NCBI GenBank assembly: GCA_016592635.1
Contig: AP023240.1
Span: 3,885,630-3,949,629, forward strand
Length of the DNA: 64,000 nucleotides
Reading direction: 5' to 3'
DNA from: Methyloprofundus sp.
GTDB lineage: Bacteria; Pseudomonadota; Gammaproteobacteria; Methylococcales; Methylomonadaceae
Positions 53,709-63,487 of this stretch are shown here, in pieces. Under the pieces are notes generated by a model. The model saw only the letters and a program-made list of their open reading frames with translations. It ran no database searches and was not told the DNA's origin. Positions within the stretch are counted from its first letter, which is position 1; each line of letters begins with the position of its first letter. The position numbers and the translations under genes are program-made.

Positions 53709-54773
53709 CTAATAATCATCATCTTCATCTACTTCTTTTATACCACATATATTTTCTGCCTGATCAATACCATCGGGGGTCATATCTCTTAAAATATCCA
53801 TAAAATCCATAGTCATTAATTTTTTGGCTCTTTGCAACAAAAATGGCGCAGGACTGGATGGCTCATTCAGCTCAAAATATTTACAAATATCATCAATAGC
53901 ACGCATCGCATCATTGCGAGAATTGATCCCTGCTTGTCTGCTTACTTTTTTTTCAACGCCTCCACCTAAACTAGCATCCACCTCAAGTCCATCGTCATCA
54001 AGCTCAGTAGCATCACCTTGAAATTCTGGCCTTTGCTGTAATTGCTGCTCAACAAAAATTGAAATACGCTGTAATAAACTGGTCACATCACTAAAAACAG
54101 GTGCATTCATAGCACCCGCTTTCTCCGTCAACACGACGGCTAATGCGTTTAATTGTTGTAATGCCTGCTTAATTGATGTTACCAAATTTTGCAAAGTATC
54201 GAAATCTGTCTCAATAAAGGCACCCTCAATTATTGACATTTTAGGCACTTCAGCTTCATCGTCATCTACCGGCTTCACTCTGCCTTCAGCAATTTCAATA
54301 TCTTGCCAAGAAAACTTCCCTAGGGCCGACTGCGTCAGAGCAATATGATTGATCGGCTTTCTAAACAATAAATAATCATTTAGCCCACTCAAGGTATTCA
54401 TTCTCAGAATTGGATAATCATCTTCTGGGTCTTGTACAGGATAAACATCATCCCAATAGTTTTCCATCCACCCCAATAGCAGAGTTATACCTTGTTCTAA
54501 GCCATGAAAGCCATCTGAACGTACCAAAGCACAAATTAACGGCATGGCAACTTGGACATCTTTAGTTTTTGTTAATAGCTCTAACGCTAAACTTCGCACG
54601 ACTTTCCAGTCAGGTTCTTCTGCCGGGATTATCGAGTCACCCATTTGACGCTCTTCGACAAACCTATTTTCATCCTCTAATAACAGAAAGTCAGCGTCTT
54701 CCTCAAGGTTTTCACCACAAGGGGCATCAGCCGAAATTTCACTCAATAAATTGTCCAAATCAATTTCGGCCAC
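53709..54773 (-). CDS. tssA: TssA (ImpA), T6SS assembly protein
   Basis: A 354-residue protein with the ImpA N-terminal domain: NLLSEISADAPCGENLEEDA, then ADPIIPAEEPDWKVVRSLAL-type sequence (here SIIPAEEPDWKVVRSLALEL), TKDVQVAMPLICALVRSDGF, HGLEQGITLLLGWMENYWDD and VYPVQDPEDDYPILRMNTLS. The C-terminal part has SRNDAMRAIDDICKYFELNE and PSSPAPFLLQRAKKLM. TssA primes sheath polymerisation. I place the start at GTG 54773, six bases after GGAG, rather than the TTG one codon earlier. A CRP-type promoter lies just upstream. Confidence 0.93.
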   Translation of the reverse strand: MAEIDLDNLLSEISADAPCGENLEEDADFLLLEDENRFVEERQMGDSIIPAEEPDWKVVRSLALELLTKTKDVQVAMPLICALVRSDGFHGLEQGITLLLGWMENYWDDVYPVQDPEDDYPILRMNTLSGLNDYLLFRKPINHIALTQSALGKFSWQDIEIAEGRVKPVDDDEAEVPKMSIIEGAFIETDFDTLQNLVTSIKQALQQLNALAVVLTEKAGAMNAPVFSDVTSLLQRISIFVEQQLQQRPEFQGDATELDDDGLEVDASLGGGVEKKVSRQAGINSRNDAMRAIDDICKYFELNEPSSPAPFLLQRAKKLMTMDFMDILRDMTPDGIDQAENICGIKEVDEDDDY

Positions 54774-54833
54774 CAAGCTCTCCTTATAATTGTCTTTCGT
54801 TTGCTTGCCTTAAAAAATAAAAGCCAGATTCAA

Positions 54834-54875
54834 AATATAGCAAAATAATACACAAAAATTGTGATGCAGTTCACA
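54834..54875 (-). promoter_or_regulatory. CRP-dependent class II promoter of the tssA operon
   Basis: TGTGA, six bases, TCACA at 54860-54875: both half-sites match the CRP consensus. On the minus strand an extended -10, TGCTATATT, lies at 54842-54834. Its hexamer occupies positions 29-34 from the centre of the site, exactly where a -10 falls when CRP is centred at -41.5. The predicted start is near 54827, about 54 bases before the tssA start. Confidence 0.68.
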
Positions 54876-55028
54876 TTACCTTTAATTTATATACTAACAC
54901 CAAGTCAAACCCGAAAAAAACACCCACTCTAATTGAACGCTGCATAATTAAATCTGAATATACTGTAATTTCAATATGTTCCGTAATTGATATTTAAAAT
55001 AACAGACTCACTTAAAACCTTAAAAAAT

Positions 55029-55763
55029 CTAAGCTTTATCAGCTTGTACTAAAATTAGCGTAGTATTATCTCGAGCACCTCGTTGCAAGGCTAACTCCAT
55101 CAGATGGTTCATCGCTTGTTGGTACGGCATTCCCCTTAAAACATCTTCAATTTCACTGTCGGCTATTTCTTTATTTAAGCCATCACTACATAATAAAAAA
55201 GTATCGCCATGACAAACCTCTTGAATTTGCGCATCTAAATAAACTGTTTCTTCACCACCAATAGCATGTGTCAAGATTTGCGCATAAGGGTGCACAGTAA
55301 CTTCCTCAGGGCTATAGCCTTCCGCCAAAAGTGCTGCTTCATTATTATGATCACGCGTTAGCTGCTTAAGTTCGCCACGCCGAAACAGATAAATACGACT
55401 ATCACCAGACCACATCGCAATACAGCTTTGCCTATTTGCGTATAACACGACTACGGTACTGCCGATAATATCATTACCACCCGTTTCAGCGGCTTGTGCT
55501 ATTAATGTTTGATTTACCTCATGTAGACACTGGTAAATTTTCTTGACCGTGGTTCCAATTGCTTTTTCAGGTTCAAATTGTTTGAGCATTTCAACAATTT
55601 TATTGCTCGCCAAATGACCATCTTTATGTCCGCCCATACCATCGGCAACCACCCATAAGTGTTTGTCAGGTAAATCAGCAAAACAATCCTGATTAATAGT
55701 ACGCACCATACCCACATGTGTACGACCACATGAAGACCATTGCACTTTAGTCATCAACTTCAT
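55029..55763 (-). CDS. pppA: PP2C-type Ser/Thr phosphatase PppA of the T6SS
   Basis: A 244-residue phosphatase with PP2C motifs: VRTINQDCFADLP, WVVADGMGGHKDGHLAS (metal-binding DGMGG), VVLYANRQSCIAMWSGDSRI, LTRDHNNEAALLAEGYSPEE, FLLCSDGLNKEIADSEIEDV and RGARDNTTLILVQ. PppA opposes the kinase PpkA in threonine-phosphorylation control of T6SS firing, acting on the FHA protein; a tagH-type FHA gene is partly present at the window end. No ppkA is in the window. The start overlaps the tagF stop (TAATG). Confidence 0.93.
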   Translation of the reverse strand: MKLMTKVQWSSCGRTHVGMVRTINQDCFADLPDKHLWVVADGMGGHKDGHLASNKIVEMLKQFEPEKAIGTTVKKIYQCLHEVNQTLIAQAAETGGNDIIGSTVVVLYANRQSCIAMWSGDSRIYLFRRGELKQLTRDHNNEAALLAEGYSPEEVTVHPYAQILTHAIGGEETVYLDAQIQEVCHGDTFLLCSDGLNKEIADSEIEDVLRGMPYQQAMNHLMELALQRGARDNTTLILVQADKA

Positions 55764-56524
55764 TACGCTTGCTTGCCAAAAGGTACGACAGGATAACGAC
55801 TACCTTCCCAGCCCCACTTCTGCCAATTGCCATCAAACATGGCAGCGATGCCATCAAAAGGAGGCATACCCTCACAAATTAAGACCGATGGTTCCACTTG
55901 TTCGGAACCTTGAGTCCACCAAACACTATAAGCAAAACAGTACTCCTTCAGTAAATTATCTAAAAAACAAGGCAGTATATCGTTGATTGCTTGATGTGTT
56001 TGAATAGGTCGTTGCCAAGCATTATGAGTTGTTTGCTTATTAATTTCGGCATCAGCAGCCTGTGGCTGACAATTATTAATCACTGCATCAGTCTTTAATT
56101 CATTCAACTGTTGATTAAATTGCTCCAAATTAAAATCATCCAGCAAACTGGATAACGCCAAAGTCTCCACTCCTGCAAACCAAACCTCTTCACGTTGCAA
56201 TACGGAGAATGGGTTTATATCGTAGCGATTCATGGTAGCTATCGTCATAGGGTAATACCTGCCAACTCGATCGACACTAGGCATCAACACCCCCATCCAG
56301 CTATTTTCACCACAAATCCCAGGGGCTAATACAAATCGATAGATAGGCCCTGTTAGATAACAATTTAACCAGTCATCTTGCAGTTGTTGGCGACTACTCA
56401 TTACCGCTTCTTGTAACCAGGCATCCCAAGGATTGGTAAAGCTAGCAGGCAAGCCTCTACTTACAAAATCTCCGTGAGTAGAAACTTTTCCATAGTATCC
56501 GTTTATTATAGGGTCGATAGGCAT
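55763..56524 (-). CDS. tagF: TagF (ImpM), T6SS post-translational regulator
   Basis: A 253-residue protein with the TagF start GYYGKVSTHGDFVSRGLPAS, then FTNPWDAWLQEAV and GICGENSWMGVLMPSVDRVG, RYYPMTIATMNR. TagF holds the secretion system off, in part through FHA. It overlaps tssM by 19 bases and is followed directly by pppA, giving a regulatory pair at the end of the tssJ-to-pppA block. The middle (DAVINNCQPQAADAEINKQT) looks like a linker. Confidence 0.91.
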   Translation of the reverse strand: MPIDPIINGYYGKVSTHGDFVSRGLPASFTNPWDAWLQEAVMSSRQQLQDDWLNCYLTGPIYRFVLAPGICGENSWMGVLMPSVDRVGRYYPMTIATMNRYDINPFSVLQREEVWFAGVETLALSSLLDDFNLEQFNQQLNELKTDAVINNCQPQAADAEINKQTTHNAWQRPIQTHQAINDILPCFLDNLLKEYCFAYSVWWTQGSEQVEPSVLICEGMPPFDGIAAMFDGNWQKWGWEGSRYPVVPFGKQA

Positions 56525-59500
56525 CTGAATGATTTTAAGTCAATTAATTGAAAGGGGTTAACAGCACTACTTGCTTGTAATTCAAACTTGGCTTCCCGCC
56601 CTTGGATTTTAAAAGTCATAATAAATATGGCTGGATTAGAGGTTCGCGTAATATCGGCTTCATCAAATATTCTAAAGATAGCCCAAGGCCCATCTTTAGA
56701 AATCCCCGAGTATCCTTGTTTAGGTGGCAACATTTGTATACGTACTTGCCCTGAATTATTGGGGCCTGGCCATTTCATGGCAACAGGCCTGACTGGCCCA
56801 TGCGCATAGGTTAATACTTGCCCATCAATATCCATAGTGAACTGCACTATAGATGAACTCATAGAAATGGGTTTAAGCTTAAAACTAATGGCTGGCGACT
56901 GCCTCCCTAGGCGAAAAAAAGTATTTTTAATATTTTCAGCACGCTGAAACTGCTTTAAGCCCCCCATTGAAACTCCTGCTTTACCTTTACCACGCGTATT
57001 CCAACGCCAATTCCTACGTCCTTTTTCTACTGAAGCAGCGAGGTACTTATTATAAAACTCATCCATCAAGCCTTTCGGACCAAAAAAGTAGGTAAAATCT
57101 TCAAAAGTAATTTCTCTAGATTTTTTACCCACAGGGTATAAACCCTGAATCGCTTGTCGGCAAAAAGGCAATACTTCAGCACGCCACATCGCATTTATAT
57201 GCTTCTTAGCACCACCACTCACAATATTAATAACGGCATCCCCCACTTTCGCCATCATACCACTGACAGGCAAAGGACTGCGCGAGCTATCTAACTTAGT
57301 TTTTGCGGCTACTTGCATCACCCGTTTCCGTTCATCCGTTTTCAGAGATCCCTCTCCCATGCCGGCGAGTGAATTAAGATGAATATATAATTCATTTAAT
57401 GTTGATAAATTTCTATCCAATGGTGCTGGCAAGCCGTCTTTTTTCTGTACCAGCGCATTCAGCTCGGCAAAATGGCGTATAACTCGATTAGTAGAAGCAC
57501 TGGGAGCTTGAGTTTCTGGCGTATTACGCATTATGTTATCCAGCATGGAACCAGCCGCATCAATTTTTTCACCTGCTTTTGCCAGCAATGAGTCATCAGC
57601 TTCTTTATTCATACAGCTCAAACTCGTTTCTTCTGCTACGGATTCAAGAAATAATTTTACAGGTGACTGCTCTCCTGAAATAATTTTTAAGGCATCTGCT
57701 ATTTGTGCTTCAGTCGCAAAGGGCTTAATTTGAATATCTGCCAATAAATTATCCCAATGCTGAATATAATCATCTAAATATAATGTTAATAAATCGGTAC
57801 GTAAGGCCTGTACCTCTGCATCCGAAAATGCGACAGCTTGCTCCTTGTCTTGGCCAAAAACCCAATTATTAACAGCTTGCTGCTTAATAAAGCTTTCATT
57901 ATTTGGCAAAAAGAGGTCTTTATAGCCAGCACAAGTAAATAGGGCAGGTACACCGCCCGCCAATGACTCACCATTTTTTCTGGATAAAACCAATACCGCA
58001 TCACGTCCCGCTTTTTCACTGACCCGATAATCCGCTAATTTATTTTTATTTAACTCTAATTTCAGGTGCGCATAAACACGTTGTGCCACTGGGGTATCTT
58101 GTAATATTTGCCTAGTTTGCTCAACCAATACTTTATCTAAAGGCCTAGGTAAAGGTGCAGGGCGCACTGCCAGTAAAGTATCTAAATGTAAGCTTAGCGA
58201 TGCCCTTTGCTCAGTACTAATTTCTATTGGTAGATTATATTTCCAATACAACTTAAACCATGCCGCAATAGCACCAGCATCATAGTGCTCTGAACTTGCC
58301 AACATTAAATAAACCTTAAGAGCCTCATACAGATAATCACTATTATCCGTATTCGTTTGTAACTGTCGTTCAAGTCGGTGCATCATCCTTGGCAAATAAC
58401 TTTCTTCAAGTAGCCTGCGATACAGCATCACTTCAGCACTGCCTAACTTATCCCCCTGATATAACCCAAAAGTAAGTGACCAAGGAGTGCCCTCCAATTG
58501 CGCTGCATACCCTCCAGGCAAGGCGCGTATTTTATCTAAAATAGCCAACAATACTAAAGGGTCGGTCTCTTCAGGGTTAATTTCGTTAACTTTTTTCTCT
58601 ATCGCCACTGCCTGTGCAGACACTTCTTTTATATAGGCTTCATTACTAAAATAACTCGTTACCCAAGCAAAAGAAATGATCCCGGTCAGTGCAGCAATAC
58701 CTATAAAAGCACCTTTCTGGAACCAGCGCTGCTTTTTTTCAAGGTTTAAATTAGCGCCTGCCAAGCCAGATTCAGCAAAAATAAGCTTACGTAACAAACT
58801 GTTAATAAAATAACTTTTTCCCTGCCCAGTATTCGCAATACCCGCTTGACGACTAAGTCCAAAACTACTAGATAAGGAGCCCATAATACGATCTATAGGA
58901 GAACCCTCTTGAGTGGCACTGGTAAAATAAACCCCTCGAAACATGGCATCATGGGTATAGCGACTGTCTTGAAAAAGCTCTTCAAGGAAAGGAGTGATCA
59001 GCTCACTTAAAGCACCAAACTGCTGGGGAAAGGTATAAATCAGGTTACGCCGCTCTGCACCTCGCTCCCGCTCCAACTTATTGATTAGTTGCTTTTGTAG
59101 TTGCTGCTGCAATAATTCAAATTCAATTCCAAACTGGCTAACAATATTTTGTTTTTCTTCCTCACCCAGTTTAAAGGTCATGCCCCAGACTTGAGCACCC
59201 TGCTCTTTATCAAGGTCATCAAAGTACTCCATAAACCCCGATAACAAGTCGCACTTGGTAAACAATAAATAAATAGGAAAACGAATATTGAACTGCTCAT
59301 GCAACTCTTCAATTCTTGTGCGAATAGCACGTGCTTGTGCAAGACATTGCTCTTTATTTTGCTGTAATAAATCAGAAATACTGACTGCAATAATGACACC
59401 ATTGATAGGCCGTCTACTACGGTTTTTCTTCAGCAATTCTAAAAAGCTTATCCAAGCAGCCTGATCAACAGGCTCATGACTATCTTGAGTGGTATAGCGC

Positions 59501-60075
59501 CCTGCGGTATCTAGTAGTACTGCATCTTCTGCAAACCACCAATCACAATTACGGGTGCCACCGACACCACGTACCGCATCTTTACCAAAATGATCTGATA
59601 ATGGAAACTTTAAATTCGAGTTTTTTAATAAGGTTGTTTTTCCTGCCCCAGGCGGCCCAATAATGACATACCAAGGCAATTGATATAAAAATTGCTTCTT
59701 TGAGCCACTTCCTAAGCGTGAGTCCTTCAATACGCCAAGTGCCGTCTGCATATCTTGCGATAAAGTGTCTTGTTCATCTTGAGAAGCTTGCTCATCAGCA
59801 CTTAATGAAGGCTCGTCTGCACCTGCCATCGCCCCCAAAATCTGATTATTTTGCCTACGCGCCTTAAAAAGGCTCCAAACTTGCACAATAGCCCAAATAG
59901 AAAAACTAAAGCCGATCAAGTACCAACGATGATTTTCAGCCTCTAAAGGTGCACTTCCCGCAAAAGCAAACAATGGTCCAATAAACCAAATCAGCATACT
60001 TAGCGCTATCATGCCTAATAAAGTGATAACCCAGCGCTGTTTAAAAAAATTAAATATTGTTTTCATCTTTGGCAC
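56506..60075 (-). CDS. tssM: TssM (IcmF), T6SS inner-membrane complex protein
   Basis: An 1189-residue protein. Two N-terminal membrane helices (about 13-65) precede a cytoplasmic NTPase-like domain with Walker A IIGPPGAGKTTLLKNS (about 138-152) and RNCDWWFAEDAVLLDTAGRY. A third helix (GAFIGIAALTGIISFAWVTS, about 450-470) leads to a large periplasmic part with ICMF-related and C-terminal domains (YFFGPKGLMDEFYNKYLAAS, then WPGPNNSGQVRI). With TssL and TssJ it forms the trans-envelope complex. It ends inside the tagF start region. Confidence 0.95.
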   Translation of the reverse strand: MPKMKTIFNFFKQRWVITLLGMIALSMLIWFIGPLFAFAGSAPLEAENHRWYLIGFSFSIWAIVQVWSLFKARRQNNQILGAMAGADEPSLSADEQASQDEQDTLSQDMQTALGVLKDSRLGSGSKKQFLYQLPWYVIIGPPGAGKTTLLKNSNLKFPLSDHFGKDAVRGVGGTRNCDWWFAEDAVLLDTAGRYTTQDSHEPVDQAAWISFLELLKKNRSRRPINGVIIAVSISDLLQQNKEQCLAQARAIRTRIEELHEQFNIRFPIYLLFTKCDLLSGFMEYFDDLDKEQGAQVWGMTFKLGEEEKQNIVSQFGIEFELLQQQLQKQLINKLERERGAERRNLIYTFPQQFGALSELITPFLEELFQDSRYTHDAMFRGVYFTSATQEGSPIDRIMGSLSSSFGLSRQAGIANTGQGKSYFINSLLRKLIFAESGLAGANLNLEKKQRWFQKGAFIGIAALTGIISFAWVTSYFSNEAYIKEVSAQAVAIEKKVNEINPEETDPLVLLAILDKIRALPGGYAAQLEGTPWSLTFGLYQGDKLGSAEVMLYRRLLEESYLPRMMHRLERQLQTNTDNSDYLYEALKVYLMLASSEHYDAGAIAAWFKLYWKYNLPIEISTEQRASLSLHLDTLLAVRPAPLPRPLDKVLVEQTRQILQDTPVAQRVYAHLKLELNKNKLADYRVSEKAGRDAVLVLSRKNGESLAGGVPALFTCAGYKDLFLPNNESFIKQQAVNNWVFGQDKEQAVAFSDAEVQALRTDLLTLYLDDYIQHWDNLLADIQIKPFATEAQIADALKIISGEQSPVKLFLESVAEETSLSCMNKEADDSLLAKAGEKIDAAGSMLDNIMRNTPETQAPSASTNRVIRHFAELNALVQKKDGLPAPLDRNLSTLNELYIHLNSLAGMGEGSLKTDERKRVMQVAAKTKLDSSRSPLPVSGMMAKVGDAVINIVSGGAKKHINAMWRAEVLPFCRQAIQGLYPVGKKSREITFEDFTYFFGPKGLMDEFYNKYLAASVEKGRRNWRWNTRGKGKAGVSMGGLKQFQRAENIKNTFFRLGRQSPAISFKLKPISMSSSIVQFTMDIDGQVLTYAHGPVRPVAMKWPGPNNSGQVRIQMLPPKQGYSGISKDGPWAIFRIFDEADITRTSNPAIFIMTFKIQGREAKFELQASSAVNPFQLIDLKSFRCLSTL

Positions 60076-60124
60076 TTCCTATCGCGTTCACTTGTTACCC
60101 GTTACCAGATATATTTTATATGCA

Positions 60125-61438
60125 CTATTTCAACAGAGTAATTTCCACTCGACGATTTTTTGCTCGTCCTGCACGTGTTTTATTGGAGGCAATTGGATCC
60201 AGATCAGAACGCCCTTCCACCAATATCCTGCTCGGATCAACTAAGTTTTGTTTAATGATATTTGCTACTGCATCAGCTCTAGCCTTGGATAAATGCCAAT
60301 TTGATGGGTAACGAGCACTTCTAATGGGAACATTATCAGAATGCCCTGTCACTAAAACCTCGCCAGTTAGCTGGTTTAATGTTTCTGCAATTTTATATAA
60401 CAATGGGTTAAGCGACTGCTTAACAGTAGTACTGCCCGAACTAAATAGGTTATCACCGCTAATAGTAATGGTACTGCGCTGTATCAACTCCACAACTTTA
60501 AGTTCATTTTGTGCAATTTCATCAGCAAGCAACATAGAAAGTGTCACTTCTTGTACAGGTGTATAAAGTGGCTCATATTCAGGCTGAGCAACTTCAGCAA
60601 CAGGCGGCTTGATGGCAAATACTTGTTTAAACACTGGATCAGAATTTTGATTCAACTGATATAAAAAAGCACTGAATATGATGGCTAGTAACCCTGCAGC
60701 AACAACACCAAAAACCCAAATAGGCACTAACTCGGCTAAGGGACTTTTCTGGTCAGTAACGCCTTCCCAATGTGGTGACAACTCTGCATCAATAGCCCCT
60801 TGTTCCTGCTGCAAAACCTGAAACAACCATTCACGAATATCTGCTAACTTCCGTTTGCCACCGTCAACAATCCGATACCTACCTTGAAACCCTAGGGACA
60901 AACAAAGATACATTAATTGTAGTAGCTGTTTATTTTGTGCTGGATTTTGCGCTAATGTTTTCAGTAACTGAAAAAAACGATCTCCTCCAGAAACTTCTTT
61001 ATGAAACAGACTTAATAAGCTTTGCTGCGTCCAGTTACTATCATGCCCCCAAGGTGTATTGAGTACCGCCTCATCCAGCACCGTACAAATAACATAGCGC
61101 GCGTTAGAAATAGTTTGTGGGTCAACACCTTCCGCCTGCGCAGTTTGCTGAAACTGTTGAATTTCATGGGTGATTTTATTTTTTAGTTCATCAGGGTTTG
61201 ACTGGCTCTGCGAAGCATTAATTTGCGTTAATAATGCCAATAATCCTGATGCAGCTTTTTCTAATGCGTTTAACCGGCCTAGTCTCGGCAAGTTTTGTAC
61301 ATTTTTAGCCGTTGCGGCTACGGCAGGCGCATTATTCGAAACAGGCCGTTGAATATCTGAACGCTTCCCTCCAGGGACGGGGCGAATAATGGTGCGATCG
61401 TCAGATTGAGGTGCAAAAAAAGGATCATCTGCAGTCAT
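60125..61438 (-). CDS. tssL: TssL (DotU) with C-terminal OmpA-like peptidoglycan-binding domain
   Basis: A 437-residue protein. Residues about 60-230 are the cytoplasmic DotU domain (ARYVICTVLDEAVLNTPWGH, WTQQSLLSLFHKEVSGGDRF, LLQLMYLCLSLGFQGRYRIV). One membrane helix follows (VPIWVFGVVAAGLLAIIFSA, about 228-250). Residues about 320-437 are an OmpA-like domain (GEVLVTGHSDNVPIRSARYP, SNWHLSKARADAVANII, RAGRAKNRRVEITLLK). Extended TssL proteins use this domain to anchor the machine to the cell wall, replacing TagL. It follows tssK by four bases. Confidence 0.95.
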   Translation of the reverse strand: MTADDPFFAPQSDDRTIIRPVPGGKRSDIQRPVSNNAPAVAATAKNVQNLPRLGRLNALEKAASGLLALLTQINASQSQSNPDELKNKITHEIQQFQQTAQAEGVDPQTISNARYVICTVLDEAVLNTPWGHDSNWTQQSLLSLFHKEVSGGDRFFQLLKTLAQNPAQNKQLLQLMYLCLSLGFQGRYRIVDGGKRKLADIREWLFQVLQQEQGAIDAELSPHWEGVTDQKSPLAELVPIWVFGVVAAGLLAIIFSAFLYQLNQNSDPVFKQVFAIKPPVAEVAQPEYEPLYTPVQEVTLSMLLADEIAQNELKVVELIQRSTITISGDNLFSSGSTTVKQSLNPLLYKIAETLNQLTGEVLVTGHSDNVPIRSARYPSNWHLSKARADAVANIIKQNLVDPSRILVEGRSDLDPIASNKTRAGRAKNRRVEITLLK

Positions 61439-61442
61439 AGGT

Positions 61443-62780
61443 TTATCCTCTAATAGCCCAAAACTCTAATTCCAGCCCTGGATATTCTCCAGAAAAATGC
61501 ATGGCAATCGTGCCACTTTCCTGCAAGTCTTTCCATAGCGCATGACTCCTGTCCAACTCAAAATAAACCATGCCTTTATGGAAAGGGATTTGTCTTGGTG
61601 CTTGCGGTATTGCCAGTAACTTAATACCCGGCACTTGCGCCATCACCAAATCTCGTAATTTTTCAACAGTCGCAACCGTTGTTTTTCGTGGAATATGCTC
61701 ACGTAACTTATCCGCCGCGACATCAGCACCAACCGCCAAGACAAACTCTGCTGATTGCAGTAATTCTCGATCTGGAATGGTTGCGGTACGAATTTGGCGG
61801 GGGTGTTCTTCTAAAGGAATGGGGATAGCTCTAGCTTCAGCAACCCAGCTTAATGCAGTACGAATTGCTGCCAAGACAGGCTCAAAGCAAAGCTGTAATT
61901 GTTCGTGCTGATAAGTAGGAAAACTAACAGGGCGATGACTTTCTTCCGTTATAGTTGCTAATTCACCCGCCATCTGCAACAGAGTGCTATACAAACGCTC
62001 TGGATGAAGCTGGTTTAATTCTGCAAAATGATTAAACAGTGGTTGGTAACGATTCAATATTTGCAATAACAAAAAATCAGTTATCTCGGCAACACCCCCT
62101 GCACCAGGACTCCCTAGCCGCTGTGCCAGTGCCTCACCACGATGATGGATAATGCCCGAAACTTCTTTAATATACGCGGTTAATTGTTTAGCAGCACCAC
62201 AATGCAAAACACTAGGAACAAACTTACTATCTAAAATAACTTGTTTATCAGCTTTTAGTTCAGCCACTTTTGCAATTGGCAGGGTAATAAAAGCATCCTG
62301 ATTTTTACTTGCAAAATGTAGCCGTGTCCATAACTCACCACTTTGTACTACCGCCTTATTTTGCTCTGCTTGCGAATGTACATCACTAAGCTCTATTTCC
62401 TGCAACCGATAGCGGCTTAACTCATCAGTATCACTATCCCATGAAATTTCTTTGCCCGCCCGCCGCTGCACTGGTAAAGCCAAAAAAATCACTTCCTCTT
62501 TCGTTGCTGTCAATATATCCAGAGGAGCAGGTACTGGATGTTGTTCAGGAATACTAAAAGGTGTTCCATCGGGGAATATTCCCTGACAGCTAATCAGCCC
62601 AAACTTTCCTATTGCCAACAACTGCTGGTCTACTTCTATCTGGGTAATTCCCCAAGAATAGCTTTGTAAGCCGGCACAGCGGGATTCAACCCAATTTTGC
62701 ACATTACGGTCTTGTTGCTGAAAGTGCAAAGGCTGCAAAAACATACCTTCAGTCCAGATAACTTTATTATTCCATGACAT
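61443..62780 (-). CDS. tssK: TssK, T6SS baseplate-to-membrane adaptor
   Basis: A 445-residue protein starting with the TssK pattern VIWTEGMFLQPLHFQQQDRN, then SYSWGITQIEVDQQLLAIGK, ITDFLLLQILNRYQPLFNHF and LYSTLLQMAGELATITEESH, and ending YFELDRSHALWKDLQESGTI, AMHFSGEYPGLELEFWAI. TssK trimers link the baseplate to TssL/TssM. A long palindromic hairpin lies 41 bases upstream of the start codon, in the tssJ-tssK spacer. Confidence 0.96.
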   Translation of the reverse strand: MSWNNKVIWTEGMFLQPLHFQQQDRNVQNWVESRCAGLQSYSWGITQIEVDQQLLAIGKFGLISCQGIFPDGTPFSIPEQHPVPAPLDILTATKEEVIFLALPVQRRAGKEISWDSDTDELSRYRLQEIELSDVHSQAEQNKAVVQSGELWTRLHFASKNQDAFITLPIAKVAELKADKQVILDSKFVPSVLHCGAAKQLTAYIKEVSGIIHHRGEALAQRLGSPGAGGVAEITDFLLLQILNRYQPLFNHFAELNQLHPERLYSTLLQMAGELATITEESHRPVSFPTYQHEQLQLCFEPVLAAIRTALSWVAEARAIPIPLEEHPRQIRTATIPDRELLQSAEFVLAVGADVAADKLREHIPRKTTVATVEKLRDLVMAQVPGIKLLAIPQAPRQIPFHKGMVYFELDRSHALWKDLQESGTIAMHFSGEYPGLELEFWAIRG

Positions 62781-62820
62781 ATGATTACCTAAAAGCGAAT
62801 AAGGAAAGGGCGCGGAATAG

Positions 62821-62940
62821 CTTCGACAACTGGCGTAGAATTTTTATGCGTATTCAAGGCATTGAAACAGGCGCATAGCCAGCTACGCAACTGTTTCAAC
62901 AATGCAGAAGACAGATAAAAAAACCAGCAAGTTGTCGAAG
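62821..62940. repeat. Nested long palindrome in the tssJ-tssK spacer
   Basis: Outer arms CTTCGACAACT (62821-62831) and its complement (62930-62940). Inner arms TTGAAACAG (62862-62870) and CTGTTTCAA (62891-62899). The apex GCGCATAGCCAGCTACGC can fold further. The apex is nearly identical to that of the element at 63488-63612, while the stems differ but still pair. Confidence 0.75.
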
Positions 62941-62969
62941 TCATTTCGTGCACGTTCCTAAGTTAATGG

Positions 62970-63440
62970 CTATTTTTTCCAGATGCTAATACCGAGTTTA
63001 TCAACAAAAACAAATAATTTTGTTGTTTTATCAGCAGGTATAACAGTGGCATCTCGCCAGATAGCTTGATTAAGATCTCGATAAGCTGCCACGACTGCAA
63101 TAAATTCCGTGCCCGCAGCCAAGTCCTCCTTCAAAATACGATTATCCCCAGGGTTTAAATGATACTGCTCAGAACGTATTAATTCAGCACCTAATATCGA
63201 CTCATACTTTTCAAAGAGCTCAGAGAAATCAGACTCAGTATATTTGCCTAAACTCTGCAACTCATAAATACGGACAACTATCGGAGATGCCCTATTATTA
63301 ATATCAGGATTAACCATTGCTGATACCGCAACTTGGGTAGTAATTGCTAGCGGTTCTGTATCAACCGGTTTTTCTGTCGAAGCACTACAGCCCAACACCA
63401 GTAATGAGAGTAATATTAATCCTCGTTTAATAATATGCAT
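62970..63440 (-). CDS. tssJ: TssJ, T6SS outer-membrane lipoprotein
   Basis: A 156-residue lipoprotein with lipobox LLVLGCS (Cys near residue 18). The mature part follows the TssJ pattern: NPDINNRASPIVVRIYELQS, LGKYTESDFSELFEKYESIL, ILKEDLAAGTEFIAVVAAYR and DLNQAIWRDATVIPADKTTK. It caps the TssLM membrane complex at the outer membrane. The gene is bracketed by two long palindromic elements in its two flanking spacers. Confidence 0.93.
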   Translation of the reverse strand: MHIIKRGLILLSLLVLGCSASTEKPVDTEPLAITTQVAVSAMVNPDINNRASPIVVRIYELQSLGKYTESDFSELFEKYESILGAELIRSEQYHLNPGDNRILKEDLAAGTEFIAVVAAYRDLNQAIWRDATVIPADKTTKLFVFVDKLGISIWKK

Positions 63441-63487
63441 CGTAATACTTCTAGCCTTTTAGTTTAGTTAGGGATGAGGATTTAATA

